From Flavobacterium silvisoli (GTDB taxonomy: Bacteria; Bacteroidota; Bacteroidia; Flavobacteriales; Flavobacteriaceae), in the NCBI RefSeq assembly GCF_004329815.1, contig NZ_SJPE01000005.1:1-64000 (forward strand): 64,000 bases of DNA, read 5' to 3'. A model generated the notes under the pieces. It was given only the letters and a program-made list of their open reading frames with translations. It was not told the DNA's origin and did not search any database. A program made the position numbers and the translations under genes. Within the stretch, counting starts at the first letter, position 1, and every line of letters starts with the position of its first letter. Shown piece by piece: positions 18,169-26,506 of this stretch.

Positions 18169-18789
18169 TTAAATCGTATAACGGATAAACACACCCAGAT
18201 TGGACAGCTTTTTCGCAGCATTCGCAAATTGGTCAAAGTTCCCGGCCAAACCATAGCGAAGCTTGTCCTGCTTAAGTCCTACCCGTACTTGCTGTACACC
18301 CCTCATATACGATTCCTTGCTGATGTTGGCCACGCCCTGCACCCGAAAAAACAAGTGCCGGCCGGCGCTTACGGGAGTGTTGTATTCCAACAAAACAAAA
18401 GGTTCAAAACTAAATTCCCGCTGGTAGGTAACGCCCCCACTGCACATCAGGACAATCCGTGAGCTGCTGTAATGGTACAATACCGAAGCCGTACCAAAAG
18501 CGCCCGGATTCTTGACACCGTGCGCCACACTGAAAACAATGCTTTTAGAAGCCGCATAAGCCAGAGTATTGCGAAAAAAATACAGTACGGCTTTGGGGTC
18601 ATCATAGGCTGCATCGTACAGGGAGGTATTGCGCAGTTTCAGTTTATCAGTCAACAAAAAGGTCAGCTCGTGCTGATAAAACGAGGAGCGGTGGCCCAAA
18701 ACCACTTCGGGAGTCACCGTCAGAGGCTGTGCGGCTAAAAAAGAGCACTCCGCAAACAGGAAACACAAAACAAGGCGTACCATCTTCAT
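18169..18789 (-). CDS. Secreted barrel-like protein, family not recognised
   Basis: The protein has 206 residues with a signal peptide (MKMVRLVLCFLFAECSFLAAQ). The mature part is a series of amphipathic strands (LTVTPEVVLGHRSSFYQHELTFLL, AVLYFFRNTLAYAASKSI, FEPFVLLEYNTPV, HLFFRVQGVANI, LRYGLAGNFDQF) ending GVFIRYTI, which suggests an outer-membrane barrel. It sits between a Crp/Fnr regulator and a DoxX gene on the same strand. An inverted repeat overlaps its start codon. Confidence 0.6.
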   Translation of the reverse strand: MKMVRLVLCFLFAECSFLAAQPLTVTPEVVLGHRSSFYQHELTFLLTDKLKLRNTSLYDAAYDDPKAVLYFFRNTLAYAASKSIVFSVAHGVKNPGAFGTASVLYHYSSSRIVLMCSGGVTYQREFSFEPFVLLEYNTPVSAGRHLFFRVQGVANISKESYMRGVQQVRVGLKQDKLRYGLAGNFDQFANAAKKLSNLGVFIRYTI

Positions 18790-18809
18790 AATCGATTATC
18801 ATTATGAAG
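18784..18809. promoter_or_regulatory. Inverted repeat over a start codon, with -7-like element beside it
   Basis: CTTCATAAT (18784-18792) and ATTATGAAG (18801-18809) are perfect 9-bp arms around 8 nt. The minus-strand start codon (18787-18789) lies in one arm. A minus-strand TAGTTTTG (18817-18810), matching the TAnnTTTG -7 element, abuts the other arm. No -33 TTG is found at the expected distance, as might be seen at an activator-dependent promoter. Confidence 0.4.
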
Positions 18810-18849
18810 CAAAACTAGAGGAGGTGAAGCAGAAAAAAATTAAGATATC

Positions 18850-19449
18850 TTAAGAAAGACGGGAGGCGTATTTTTTTCTCAGGTAACTGAGGTTTTCGGG
18901 AGTAGTGCCCAAATAGGAGGCAATAATATATTGGGGCACCCGCTGTTCGATATGACGGTATTGCGTACAAAACTTCACGTACTTTTCAAAAGTATCGGTA
19001 CTCATATTGTCGAGGGTACGCTCCTGCAAAGCCACATAACCGCTCTGTATCTTAAGCCTGAAAAAGGTATTCATGGCAGGAATCTCGCGGTAAAGTTTTT
19101 CCAATACGTCACGGTGAATCTGAAGCACCAACGTCGGCTCCAAAGCCTGCAGGTACATGCGCGAAGGTTGTTGGGTCAGGTAACTGTACAGGTCGTTAAT
19201 CCACCAGTGCTCAACACCTATTTGTAAAGTATGCTCCTCCGAATCTTCGGTCAGGTAATAACTGCGCATACAGCCCGATGCTATATACCGCATGTGACTC
19301 GACACCTGCCCGGCAGTAAACAGGAACTCCTTCGGCTGAAGTGTGGCAAAGGTAACGCTCGAAGCCAACAGCGCAGCCTCATCATCCCTAAGGTCAACTA
19401 CTGTTCTGATGTGGTCCGTAAACTGACTGATGGCGGCGGCGGTTTCCAT
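18850..19449 (-). CDS. Crp/Fnr-family transcriptional regulator
   Basis: The protein has 199 residues. The N-terminal cNMP-binding-like beta roll (LQPKEFLFTAGQVSSHMRYIASGCMRSYYLTEDSEEHTL) is followed by the dimer helix and a C-terminal winged helix (VPQYIIASYLGTTPENLSYLRKKY). It is the same subgroup as the regulator at 2009, though clearly diverged. It is the first gene of the minus-strand group with the barrel and DoxX genes and probably controls them. Confidence 0.88.
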   Translation of the reverse strand: METAAAISQFTDHIRTVVDLRDDEAALLASSVTFATLQPKEFLFTAGQVSSHMRYIASGCMRSYYLTEDSEEHTLQIGVEHWWINDLYSYLTQQPSRMYLQALEPTLVLQIHRDVLEKLYREIPAMNTFFRLKIQSGYVALQERTLDNMSTDTFEKYVKFCTQYRHIEQRVPQYIIASYLGTTPENLSYLRKKYASRLS

Positions 19450-19553
19450 AGGCTAAAAATACAGCTAAAATTCGCAAATCTCAAAACAGAAAGACACAAA
19501 ATACTCAAGAAATTCAGTTGTTTTATTCTCTCACCACAACAGCCCCCTATCAA

Positions 19554-19665
19554 TCTATCATCTATCCGTCTATCATCTATCCGTCTATTATCTATTATCT
19601 ATCAGTCTATCATCTATCCGTCTATCATCTATTCGTCTATCATCTATCCGTCTATCATCTATCAC
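19554..19665 (+). repeat. 15-bp tandem repeat array (TCTATCATCTATCCG)
   Basis: Units begin at 19554, 19569, 19606, 19621, 19636 and 19651, with a 22-bp variant unit at 19584-19605. Each 15-mer is itself two related 7-8-mers (tctatca + tctatccg). The array ends 71 bp before the lipoprotein gene at 19737. Confidence 0.9.
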
Positions 19666-19736
19666 CCACCAACCGTAACATTTTCCCCCTTACAGCTACT
19701 CATGCCTCAAAATAACATCAATCAAATCAACAGCAA

Positions 19737-20525
19737 ATGAACAAAATCACCGCCTTTTCAGTGCTGAGCCTCATCATGGCTGCCTGCACCCCTTTCAAAC
19801 CGGCTCTCAACAATGCCGATGCCCTGACCGAATACCCCGTAAAAGGACGGCAAGGCCTGCTCATCAACCAAAAAATCAGTTTCGACACTTACACCTCCTC
19901 CAGGGTAAAACGCTCCTGGACCAAAGGAGGCAACACCCGCCTGCCGGTAGCCGTCAATCCGGTGGTCGATTTCTGGTACCCCGAACTGCTGGCTGTAGAC
20001 GCAACCGATAAATCGCAAACCTTCTGCTTTCAGTTGAGCGACGGACTTCAAAACCATAGCGATGCCTACGCCTCCGCCCATTTTGAAACCGAAAGACTGC
20101 TCGTGGGCAACAACCCCAACAGCGTGGTAAACATCATGCGGGATGTGATGAGCGTTGACATCGACCGGGAAAACATGTTTTATGCTCAGGTATTCATCAA
20201 TCAGGACGCCAAACCCTGGCAATTGGTCTTAGACAACATCGAGTCGCAAAAAAACGCCAAACAATACACCGGCCTGTTTGAATACGACAAAGGCCGCTAT
20301 TACCAACTGAAACCCATCACCCATTTACAAACCTCTCAAGGGCCCAAAGCCGTGTGGATGGGCTCAGTAGGATACGAAATCAGCAATCCCGCCGGACAAA
20401 CCGTAGCAGCCGTTTCCCTGATGGACAAAGGCATGGTTTACCTGTCAAACGCCAACGCTGAAGAGCGCTTCCTGTTAGCCAATTTGTGCACCATCCTGCT
20501 GTTGCAGCAAAATTTAGCCGAGTAA
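19737..20525 (+). CDS. Lipoprotein, family not recognised
   Basis: The protein has 262 residues. The N-terminus MNKITAFSVLSLIMAAC is a clear lipoprotein signal with the Cys at 17. The body is mixed alpha/beta (KGRQGLLINQKISFDTY, NPVVDFWYPELLAV, HFETERLLVGNNPNSV, KAVWMGSVGYEISNP), ending in a hydrophobic helix with LANLCTILLLQQ. No domain is recognised. The upstream tandem repeat could influence its expression by length change. An imperfect hairpin (agagccgc/gcggctct, 20568-20590) follows it without a T-tract. Confidence 0.7.
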   Translation: MNKITAFSVLSLIMAACTPFKPALNNADALTEYPVKGRQGLLINQKISFDTYTSSRVKRSWTKGGNTRLPVAVNPVVDFWYPELLAVDATDKSQTFCFQLSDGLQNHSDAYASAHFETERLLVGNNPNSVVNIMRDVMSVDIDRENMFYAQVFINQDAKPWQLVLDNIESQKNAKQYTGLFEYDKGRYYQLKPITHLQTSQGPKAVWMGSVGYEISNPAGQTVAAVSLMDKGMVYLSNANAEERFLLANLCTILLLQQNLAE

Positions 20526-20747
20526 AGCACGGCTTAAAATACACCATACTTATAGCCATCAACAGTAAGAGCCGCCTGAATGAGCGGCTCTCGTTGCAAA
20601 TGGGAAAACTTAACTGAGGTATAAAAAAGTAATGCATCCACCCGCAAAGTGTTTTCCTAACAAAAGGTTTTATAAAAACTTTGCTTACCTTTAGCAGCAC
20701 TAACTGTGGTATGGTGAACACTACCATACCCCATAACACCAAAAGCC

Positions 20748-20912
20748 ATGCGAATATTCATGCCTATAGTATTCTTCATCCTCTTTGCAGGTTGGGTACT
20801 CTACCGCTTACTGCTGAAAAAAGACCTACTGAAACACAAAGCCGAATTATACCTGGGCATTTTTTTTATAGCGGTTTGGGCAGTCCTTTACTACTGGATT
20901 GAGCTCTTTTAG
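20748..20912 (+). CDS. Small two-helix membrane protein
   Basis: This is a 54-residue frame, MRIFMPIVFFILFAGWVLY..., with a short charged loop (KKDLLKHKAE) and a second helix (LGIFFIAVWAVLYYW) ending IELF. Helix-loop-helix topology and codon use match the neighbours, so it is probably a real gene. Similar tiny membrane proteins are common in Flavobacterium; the function is unknown. Confidence 0.6.
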   Translation: MRIFMPIVFFILFAGWVLYRLLLKKDLLKHKAELYLGIFFIAVWAVLYYWIELF

Positions 20913-21012
20913 CCTGCCACCACTGAATAACGGCAAACCTTCTCTGCTAAACAGCTCAGACAGCAATCCTGATACAGCTACTATTGTTAACCTCAGATAA
21001 ACTACTACTTTT

Positions 21013-22410
21013 ATGAAAAAAATAGCCTTATTTGCTTTGGCTTTATGCTCCTCAATTATTGTTTCGGCCCAAGACATCACCGGACAGTGGAACGGACTTC
21101 TGACAGTACCCGGCGCCAAACTCCGTTTAGTGGTACACATTACCAAAACCACAACAGGATACACCGCCACCATGGACAGCCCCGATCAGGGAGCCAGCGG
21201 TATCCCGGTAACCACCACCACTTTTGAAAGCAACAAACTGAGTTTAGCCATTCCGGCCGGACGCATAACGTACGACGGCGAACTTAAGGACAACCAAATA
21301 ATGGGTACTTTTAAACAAAACGGAATGGAATTTCCCATGAACCTATCTCGCGAAGCAATCGCCAGGCAGGAAATCAAAAGACCTCAGGAACCCAAAGAAC
21401 CGTTTGGGTATTACACCGAAGAAGTAACGTTTACCAACAGCAAAGACAACATCACTTTAGCCGGAACCTTATCCTTACCCAAAAAAGAAGGGGCTTTTCC
21501 GGTAGTGGTACTAATAACCGGGAGCGGCCCGCAAAACCGCAACGAAGAACTGCTGGGACATAAACCGTTCCTGGTATTGGCCGATTACTTAACCCGACAC
21601 GGCATAGCTGTCTTGCGATACGACGACCGCGGTGTGGCTGCCTCAAAAGGAAACTTTGAAACCGCTACCACCGCCGATTTGGCAACCGATGCGCAAAGCG
21701 CCGTAGCCTACCTCAAAACCCGAAAAGAAATCAACCCCAAAAAAATAGGACTCATAGGCCACAGCGAAGGCGGCATCATAGCCCCCATGGTAGCCGCGGC
21801 TTCCAAAGACGTGAGCTTTATAGTGCTCTTGGCAGGAACCGGGTTGCGGGGCGACCAACTGTTGTTGTTGCAACAGGAATTGATTGCCCGTGCCGAAGGC
21901 GCCACAGCCACCGAAATCAAAGACACGCAAATAATGAACAGCTACTGTTTCAACAAAGTCCTGAATTCAAAAGACGATACAACGCTCAAAAGCGAACTGA
22001 CCACCTATTTGAGCGGCATTCTGAAGGACACTCCCAAAGAGCAAAAACCGGAAGGCCTCAGCGATGAAGAAAACGTAGCCCAGCAGGTCAAACAAATCAC
22101 CAGCCCGTGGATGCTGTATTTCCTGCGCTTCAACCCGGCTACCGTATTGGAAAAAGTAAAATGTCCGGTACTGGCCGTTAACGGCGAAAAAGATTTACAG
22201 GTACCGCCCAAAGAAAACCTGGAAGCCATCACCAAAGCGTTGCAAAAAGCCGGCAATAAAAAGCTAACCACCAAAGTATTCCCCAACCTCAACCACTTGT
22301 TTCAGGAATGCAAAACCGGCTCACCCAACGAGTACGCCGAAATTGAACAAACTTTCGCCCCCGTAGTGCTCGAATATGTTACCCAATGGATCAGCAATCA
22401 GACTAAATAA
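21013..22410 (+). CDS. Secreted alpha/beta hydrolase with N-terminal beta domain
   Basis: The protein has 465 residues. The signal peptide (MKKIALFALALCSSIIVSAQ) is followed by a lipocalin-like or DUF-type beta domain (ITGQWNGLLTVPGAKLRLVVHI, about residues 20-115). The alpha/beta hydrolase domain (about 140-460) carries the nucleophile elbow GHSEGG (DNA near 21760), the oxyanion region ITGSGPQNRNE, an acid in VNGEKDLQVP and the catalytic His in NLNHLFQ. Periplasmic esterase or peptidase-like activity is likely; the substrate is unknown. Confidence 0.9.
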   Translation: MKKIALFALALCSSIIVSAQDITGQWNGLLTVPGAKLRLVVHITKTTTGYTATMDSPDQGASGIPVTTTTFESNKLSLAIPAGRITYDGELKDNQIMGTFKQNGMEFPMNLSREAIARQEIKRPQEPKEPFGYYTEEVTFTNSKDNITLAGTLSLPKKEGAFPVVVLITGSGPQNRNEELLGHKPFLVLADYLTRHGIAVLRYDDRGVAASKGNFETATTADLATDAQSAVAYLKTRKEINPKKIGLIGHSEGGIIAPMVAAASKDVSFIVLLAGTGLRGDQLLLLQQELIARAEGATATEIKDTQIMNSYCFNKVLNSKDDTTLKSELTTYLSGILKDTPKEQKPEGLSDEENVAQQVKQITSPWMLYFLRFNPATVLEKVKCPVLAVNGEKDLQVPPKENLEAITKALQKAGNKKLTTKVFPNLNHLFQECKTGSPNEYAEIEQTFAPVVLEYVTQWISNQTK

Positions 22411-22574
22411 CGGTCTTTTAACCAATCTGCCGATGAGAATCGATACAATTAATCGTTAAAAAACAATCAGATACCATCGATAATTCGTAAATTTGAGGTC
22501 ATTCTGCTCCACTTGTTCACAGTCCTGAACAACATGACCTACGACCTTTTATTAACGGTTAACAGCAAAAAATC

Positions 22575-23420
22575 ATGGAACAACAACTCGAAGAAATCCG
22601 GGAACAGCAAAAAGCCTCATGGAATAAGTTTTCCCCCGGATGGAAAAAATGGGACGCCCTCATGATGGAGTTTCTCAAACCCATGGGCGATGAAATCATC
22701 GGTGTACTGAACCTTCAACCCACCGATACGGTTTTAGACATAGCGGCAGGAACGGGAGAACCCGGACTTACCATAGCCACCAAAGTGCCCAAGGGCAAAG
22801 TAATCCTCACCGACCTCTCGGAAGACATGCTGGCCATAGCCCACGAAAATGCTCTGTCGAGAAACATCAGCAACATTGAAACCCGGGCCTGTGACGTATG
22901 CGAACTGCCTTTTGAAGACAATACTTTTGATGCCATCAGCTGCCGGTTTGGCTTCATGTTTTTCCCCGACATGCTACTGGCTGCCAAAGAAATGGCCCGT
23001 GTCTTAAAACCGGGCGGACGCATAGCCACCGCAGTATGGAACGGTCCCGAGAAAAACTTTTGGGTAACTGCCGCCATGGGAACCATCAACCGCAACATGC
23101 AATTGCCGCCACCGCCACCGGGTGCACCGGGCATGTTCCGCTGTGCCCAAGACGGATTCATGGCCGATTTGTTCAAACAGGCCGGTTTGCAAAATACCCA
23201 ACAAACAGAAGTAACCGGTAAACTCAACAGCCAAACCGCAGATAACTACTGGACCATGATGACCGAAGTAGCGGCTCCCATAGTGGCAGCGCTGAGCAAG
23301 GCCGATGAAGCCATGAAAGCTAAAATAAAAACAGAGGTCTATGAAGCCCTGCAGCAGCAATACCCCGACGGAAAGGTCTGCATCGACTCGAGTGCCTGGG
23401 TCATTTTCGCAGAAAAATAA
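22575..23420 (+). CDS. Class I SAM-dependent methyltransferase (UbiE/Methyltransf_11 type)
   Basis: The protein has 281 residues. Motif I VLDIAAGTGEPGLTIA, motif II region ILTDLSEDMLAIA, and later LPFEDNTFDAISCRFGFMFFPD and LKPGGRIATAVW define a Rossmann methyltransferase. A TAAATTTG -7-like element lies at 22488. A strong terminator (23444-23478) separates it from the catabolic genes, so it is probably not part of that pathway. The substrate is unknown. Confidence 0.9.
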   Translation: MEQQLEEIREQQKASWNKFSPGWKKWDALMMEFLKPMGDEIIGVLNLQPTDTVLDIAAGTGEPGLTIATKVPKGKVILTDLSEDMLAIAHENALSRNISNIETRACDVCELPFEDNTFDAISCRFGFMFFPDMLLAAKEMARVLKPGGRIATAVWNGPEKNFWVTAAMGTINRNMQLPPPPPGAPGMFRCAQDGFMADLFKQAGLQNTQQTEVTGKLNSQTADNYWTMMTEVAAPIVAALSKADEAMKAKIKTEVYEALQQQYPDGKVCIDSSAWVIFAEK

Positions 23421-23443
23421 ACAGATTACACCTTCAAAAATAC

Positions 23444-23478
23444 AAATAGGGATAAAATAAAAGTATCCCTATTTTTTA
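23444..23478 (+). terminator. Rho-independent terminator
   Basis: AAATAGGGATA (23444-23454) pairs perfectly with TATCCCTATTT (23464-23474), followed by TTTTAT. It ends the methyltransferase transcript and marks the left edge of the catabolic cluster. Confidence 0.8.
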
Positions 23479-23549
23479 TGCTTATAAATTAAATACTGAG
23501 TAAAAAAATAACAAAAAATAACGTTAATTTGTAATAAACAAACAACACT

Positions 23550-24155
23550 ATGCAATTTGATCCCAAAGAACTGGAGCATACTGCCGTATACAAACTACTG
23601 ACCGGAGCCATTATCCCAAGACCCATCGGCTGGGTTTCAACCATCAGTGAAAACGGCATCAACAACCTGGCACCTTTCTCCTATTTTAACGCTGTAGGCG
23701 AAGACCCGCCACACGTCATGTTTTCTACAGGCCGCGGAAATAACACCAACAAAGACACCTTAAACAATGTGTTGACCACCAAACAGTTTGTCGTAAACAT
23801 GGTAACCGAAGAACTGGCCGAACAGATGAATATAACCGCACAATCGGTCCCCGAACACGTGGACGAATTCGAACTGGCCGGAGTAACTCCCATCCCCTCT
23901 CACAAAATAAAGCCCATGCGGGTAAAAGAAAGCCCTATCGCTTTCGAATGCGAACTGGTACACCACTATTTTCTGGAAGGACACCAACACGGCGGTGCCT
24001 GCGTAATCATCGGAAGGATTGTCATGATGCATTTTGCTGATGAAGTGCTGTCAGAGCATTACAAAATCAACTTAGACGCTTACAAACCCATTTCAAGATT
24101 GGCAGGGGCTAATTATGCCAAATTAGGCGAGTTATTTGCCATCAAAAGAAACTAA
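23550..24155 (+). CDS. Flavin reductase-like FMN-binding protein (DIM6/NTAB family)
   Basis: The protein has 201 residues. TGAIIPRPIGWVSTISENGINNLAPFSYFNAVGEDPP is the typical FMN-binding split-barrel start of this family, followed by FVVNMVTEELAEQMN and the HxGGACVIIGRIV strand. Such proteins reduce flavin with NAD(P)H or act as small oxidoreductases. As first gene of the cluster it may supply reduced flavin to an oxygenase or handle an intermediate. It lies 50 bp upstream of the fused monooxygenase. Confidence 0.88.
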   Translation: MQFDPKELEHTAVYKLLTGAIIPRPIGWVSTISENGINNLAPFSYFNAVGEDPPHVMFSTGRGNNTNKDTLNNVLTTKQFVVNMVTEELAEQMNITAQSVPEHVDEFELAGVTPIPSHKIKPMRVKESPIAFECELVHHYFLEGHQHGGACVIIGRIVMMHFADEVLSEHYKINLDAYKPISRLAGANYAKLGELFAIKRN

Positions 24156-24205
24156 CCCAAAAATTGATACAGCACAATTATCAATAATCAATTACCAATT
24201 GAACC

Positions 24206-26506
24206 ATGAAAATAGCAGTTATAGGTGGAGGTCCGGGAGGACTCTACTTTTCGATACTTACTAAAAAAGCAATGCCGCACTGTCAAATTGATGTGTACGA
24301 ACGCAACAAACCCGATGACAGTTTTGGTTTCGGAGTGGTGTTCTCCGATGAAACGCTGGGCGAATTCCTCAAACGCGACATGCAGTCGTATGAACTCATC
24401 CGCACCAATTTTGCCTACTGGGACGACATCATCGTAGCACGCGACGGACAGGAAGTCAGCATAGCCGGTAACGGTTTTTGTGGTTGCTCCCGAAAAACCC
24501 TCCTGCAGTTGTTGCAACAGCGTTGCCGTGAAGAAGGCGTTACCCTTCATTTTGAACAAAATATTGAAGACCTGAGCCCATTCAAAGAGGCCGACATCAT
24601 CATAGCCGCCGATGGTATCGGAAGCCAAATCAGAACCCAATACGAAAAAGAATTTGGGACAAAAATAGCGCTGAAACAAAACCGATTCGTCTGGTTAGGT
24701 TCTACCAAACCCCTCGATGCCTTTACCTATTTCTTCCGCAGTACCCCTCACGGGACCATAGTAGCCCACACCTATCAATACGAAGCCGGCATGAGCACCT
24801 GGATTTTTGAATGCAGCGATGAAACTTGGCAAAAGCACGGCTTTGAAGTCACCAATGAAGCCGACACCATGGCCAAGATAGCTGAAATATTCAAGGAGGA
24901 ACTCGACGGCCATCCGCTGATTTCCAACAAATCGCATTGGCGCCAATTTCCGCATGTAACCAATGAAAAATGGTATCATAATAATATTGTACTCCTGGGT
25001 GATGCGAAAGCCACCGCCCACTACTCTATCGGCTCGGGAACCAAACTGGCCATGGATTGTGCCATTGCCTTATCGGATGCCGTAATCGCCAACCCAACCC
25101 ACGTGCAGGCAGCCTTCGAACAATACGACAAAACGCGAAGAAACACCGTAGAAATGATTCAACATGCAGCATTAGTTTCCCTGGATTGGTTTGAACACAT
25201 GGACCGTCACATGCAGCATCCGTTTTACCAATTCGCCTTTGGCTGTATGACCCGCTCTAAAAAAGTAACCTATGAGAACTTGAGATTACGCGACAAATCG
25301 TTTACCGATAAAGTATTAGCCGAGTTCAATACCACACAGCACAGCATTACAAAACAAACACCAGCAGCTTTTACTAAATTCCGTTTGCGTGCACTCGAAC
25401 TGCAAAACCGCATCGTCATGGCTCCCATGGGGCAGTACACCGCCGAACACGGCAATATAACCGACTGGCATTTGGTGCATTACGGCAGCAGAGCCACCGG
25501 AGGAGTCGGACTCATACTGACCGAAATGACAGCGGTATCCGAAACCGGTCGCATTACTCCGGGTTGTGCAGGCCTATACACTCAGGAACAAGTGAGTAAA
25601 TGGAAAACGGTTACCGATTTCATCCACCACCATTCCTCAACCAAAATAGGCGTACAACTGGGGCATTCGGGTAGAAAAGGAGCCGTAAAAAAACCGTGGG
25701 AAGGAACAAATGAACCTATAGAAGTACCTTGGGAATTGCTTTCGGCCTCTCCTATAGCCTACAACGACCAAATGCCGATTCCACGGGAAGTAACCCGTGA
25801 AGACATGGATAGGCTCGTTGCCCAATTTGTACAGGCCGCCAAAAATGCGGACCATGCTGGTTTTGATATGATTGAATTACAAGCCCATCACGGATTTCTG
25901 CTGGCTTCCTTCTTGTCGCCCTTAACCAACCTGCGCAAGGACGAATTCGGCGGCAGTATCGAAAACCGATTGAAATTCCCACTGCGCGTATTCACCGAAA
26001 TGCGAAAAGCCTTCCCGAAAGACAAACCAATGTCGGTCAGAATCTCTGCCTGCGATTGGGCCGAAAACGGGATATCCGAAGAAGACGTCATTGCCATAGC
26101 CACCGCTTTCAAAAATGCCGGTGCCGACATCATCAATGCATCTACCGGAAACACCGTAGCCCACCAAAAACCGCAAATCGGACGCATGTGGCAAACGCCT
26201 TTTGCGGATGCTATACGCAATACGGTTCACATCCCGACGATAACGGCCGGCTACATACAAGACCTTGACCAAATCAATACCATACTGCTCAACGGCCGAG
26301 CCGATTTGGTAGCCTTGGGCAGACCGTTATTGGCCGACGCTAATTTTGTCCGCCATGCTCAAGCATACGAACAATGGGAAGCTAATGATATTCCGAACCC
26401 ATACAAAGCAGGAAGTTCTCATTTATATCCGTTAAAAGCAACCGAACGCAAACAAACCGAAGGCATGAAAAAAGCCTTGAAACCAAAAAGCAATAAGAAG
26501 AATTAG
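24206..26506 (+). CDS. Bifunctional aryl-CoA monooxygenase/OYE-type reductase (2-aminobenzoyl-CoA or salicylyl-CoA 5-hydroxylase type)
   Basis: The protein has 766 residues in two domains. Residues 1 to about 385 are an FAD monooxygenase: dinucleotide motif GGGPGG (8-13), DG motif region IIIAADGIGSQIR, and GD motif VLLGDAKATAHYSIGSG. Residues about 390-745 are an old-yellow-enzyme TIM barrel (ALELQNRIVMAPMGQY, GVQLGHSGRKG, FLSPLTNLRKDEFGGS). The architecture matches 2-aminobenzoyl-CoA monooxygenase/reductase and salicylyl-CoA 5-hydroxylase. In the OYE half the usual HxxN/H-G-Y motif reads Q559-A-H-H562-G-F564, so the substrate-binding His and proton-donor Tyr are replaced. The stop codon lies inside the inverted repeat at 26501. 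Confidence 0.88.
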   Translation: MKIAVIGGGPGGLYFSILTKKAMPHCQIDVYERNKPDDSFGFGVVFSDETLGEFLKRDMQSYELIRTNFAYWDDIIVARDGQEVSIAGNGFCGCSRKTLLQLLQQRCREEGVTLHFEQNIEDLSPFKEADIIIAADGIGSQIRTQYEKEFGTKIALKQNRFVWLGSTKPLDAFTYFFRSTPHGTIVAHTYQYEAGMSTWIFECSDETWQKHGFEVTNEADTMAKIAEIFKEELDGHPLISNKSHWRQFPHVTNEKWYHNNIVLLGDAKATAHYSIGSGTKLAMDCAIALSDAVIANPTHVQAAFEQYDKTRRNTVEMIQHAALVSLDWFEHMDRHMQHPFYQFAFGCMTRSKKVTYENLRLRDKSFTDKVLAEFNTTQHSITKQTPAAFTKFRLRALELQNRIVMAPMGQYTAEHGNITDWHLVHYGSRATGGVGLILTEMTAVSETGRITPGCAGLYTQEQVSKWKTVTDFIHHHSSTKIGVQLGHSGRKGAVKKPWEGTNEPIEVPWELLSASPIAYNDQMPIPREVTREDMDRLVAQFVQAAKNADHAGFDMIELQAHHGFLLASFLSPLTNLRKDEFGGSIENRLKFPLRVFTEMRKAFPKDKPMSVRISACDWAENGISEEDVIAIATAFKNAGADIINASTGNTVAHQKPQIGRMWQTPFADAIRNTVHIPTITAGYIQDLDQINTILLNGRADLVALGRPLLADANFVRHAQAYEQWEANDIPNPYKAGSSHLYPLKATERKQTEGMKKALKPKSNKKN

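Noticed and set aside
18840-18853. Palindrome TTAAGATATCTTAA
   Set aside because: It overlaps the 3' end of the Crp/Fnr gene and is a short AT-rich palindrome expected by chance. No promoter or terminator context is seen.
19554-19665. CRISPR array
   Set aside because: Units are directly adjacent without unique spacers and there are no cas genes nearby. It is a simple tandem repeat.
19518-19715. Tyr/Ser/Ile-rich open frames across the 15-bp array
   Set aside because: Because the unit is 15 bp, all frames stay open through the array. The translations are pure repeat with no signal or domain.
22575-23420. Methyltransferase as the first pathway gene
   Set aside because: A strong terminator at 23444-23478 separates it from the cluster, and no methylated intermediate is needed.
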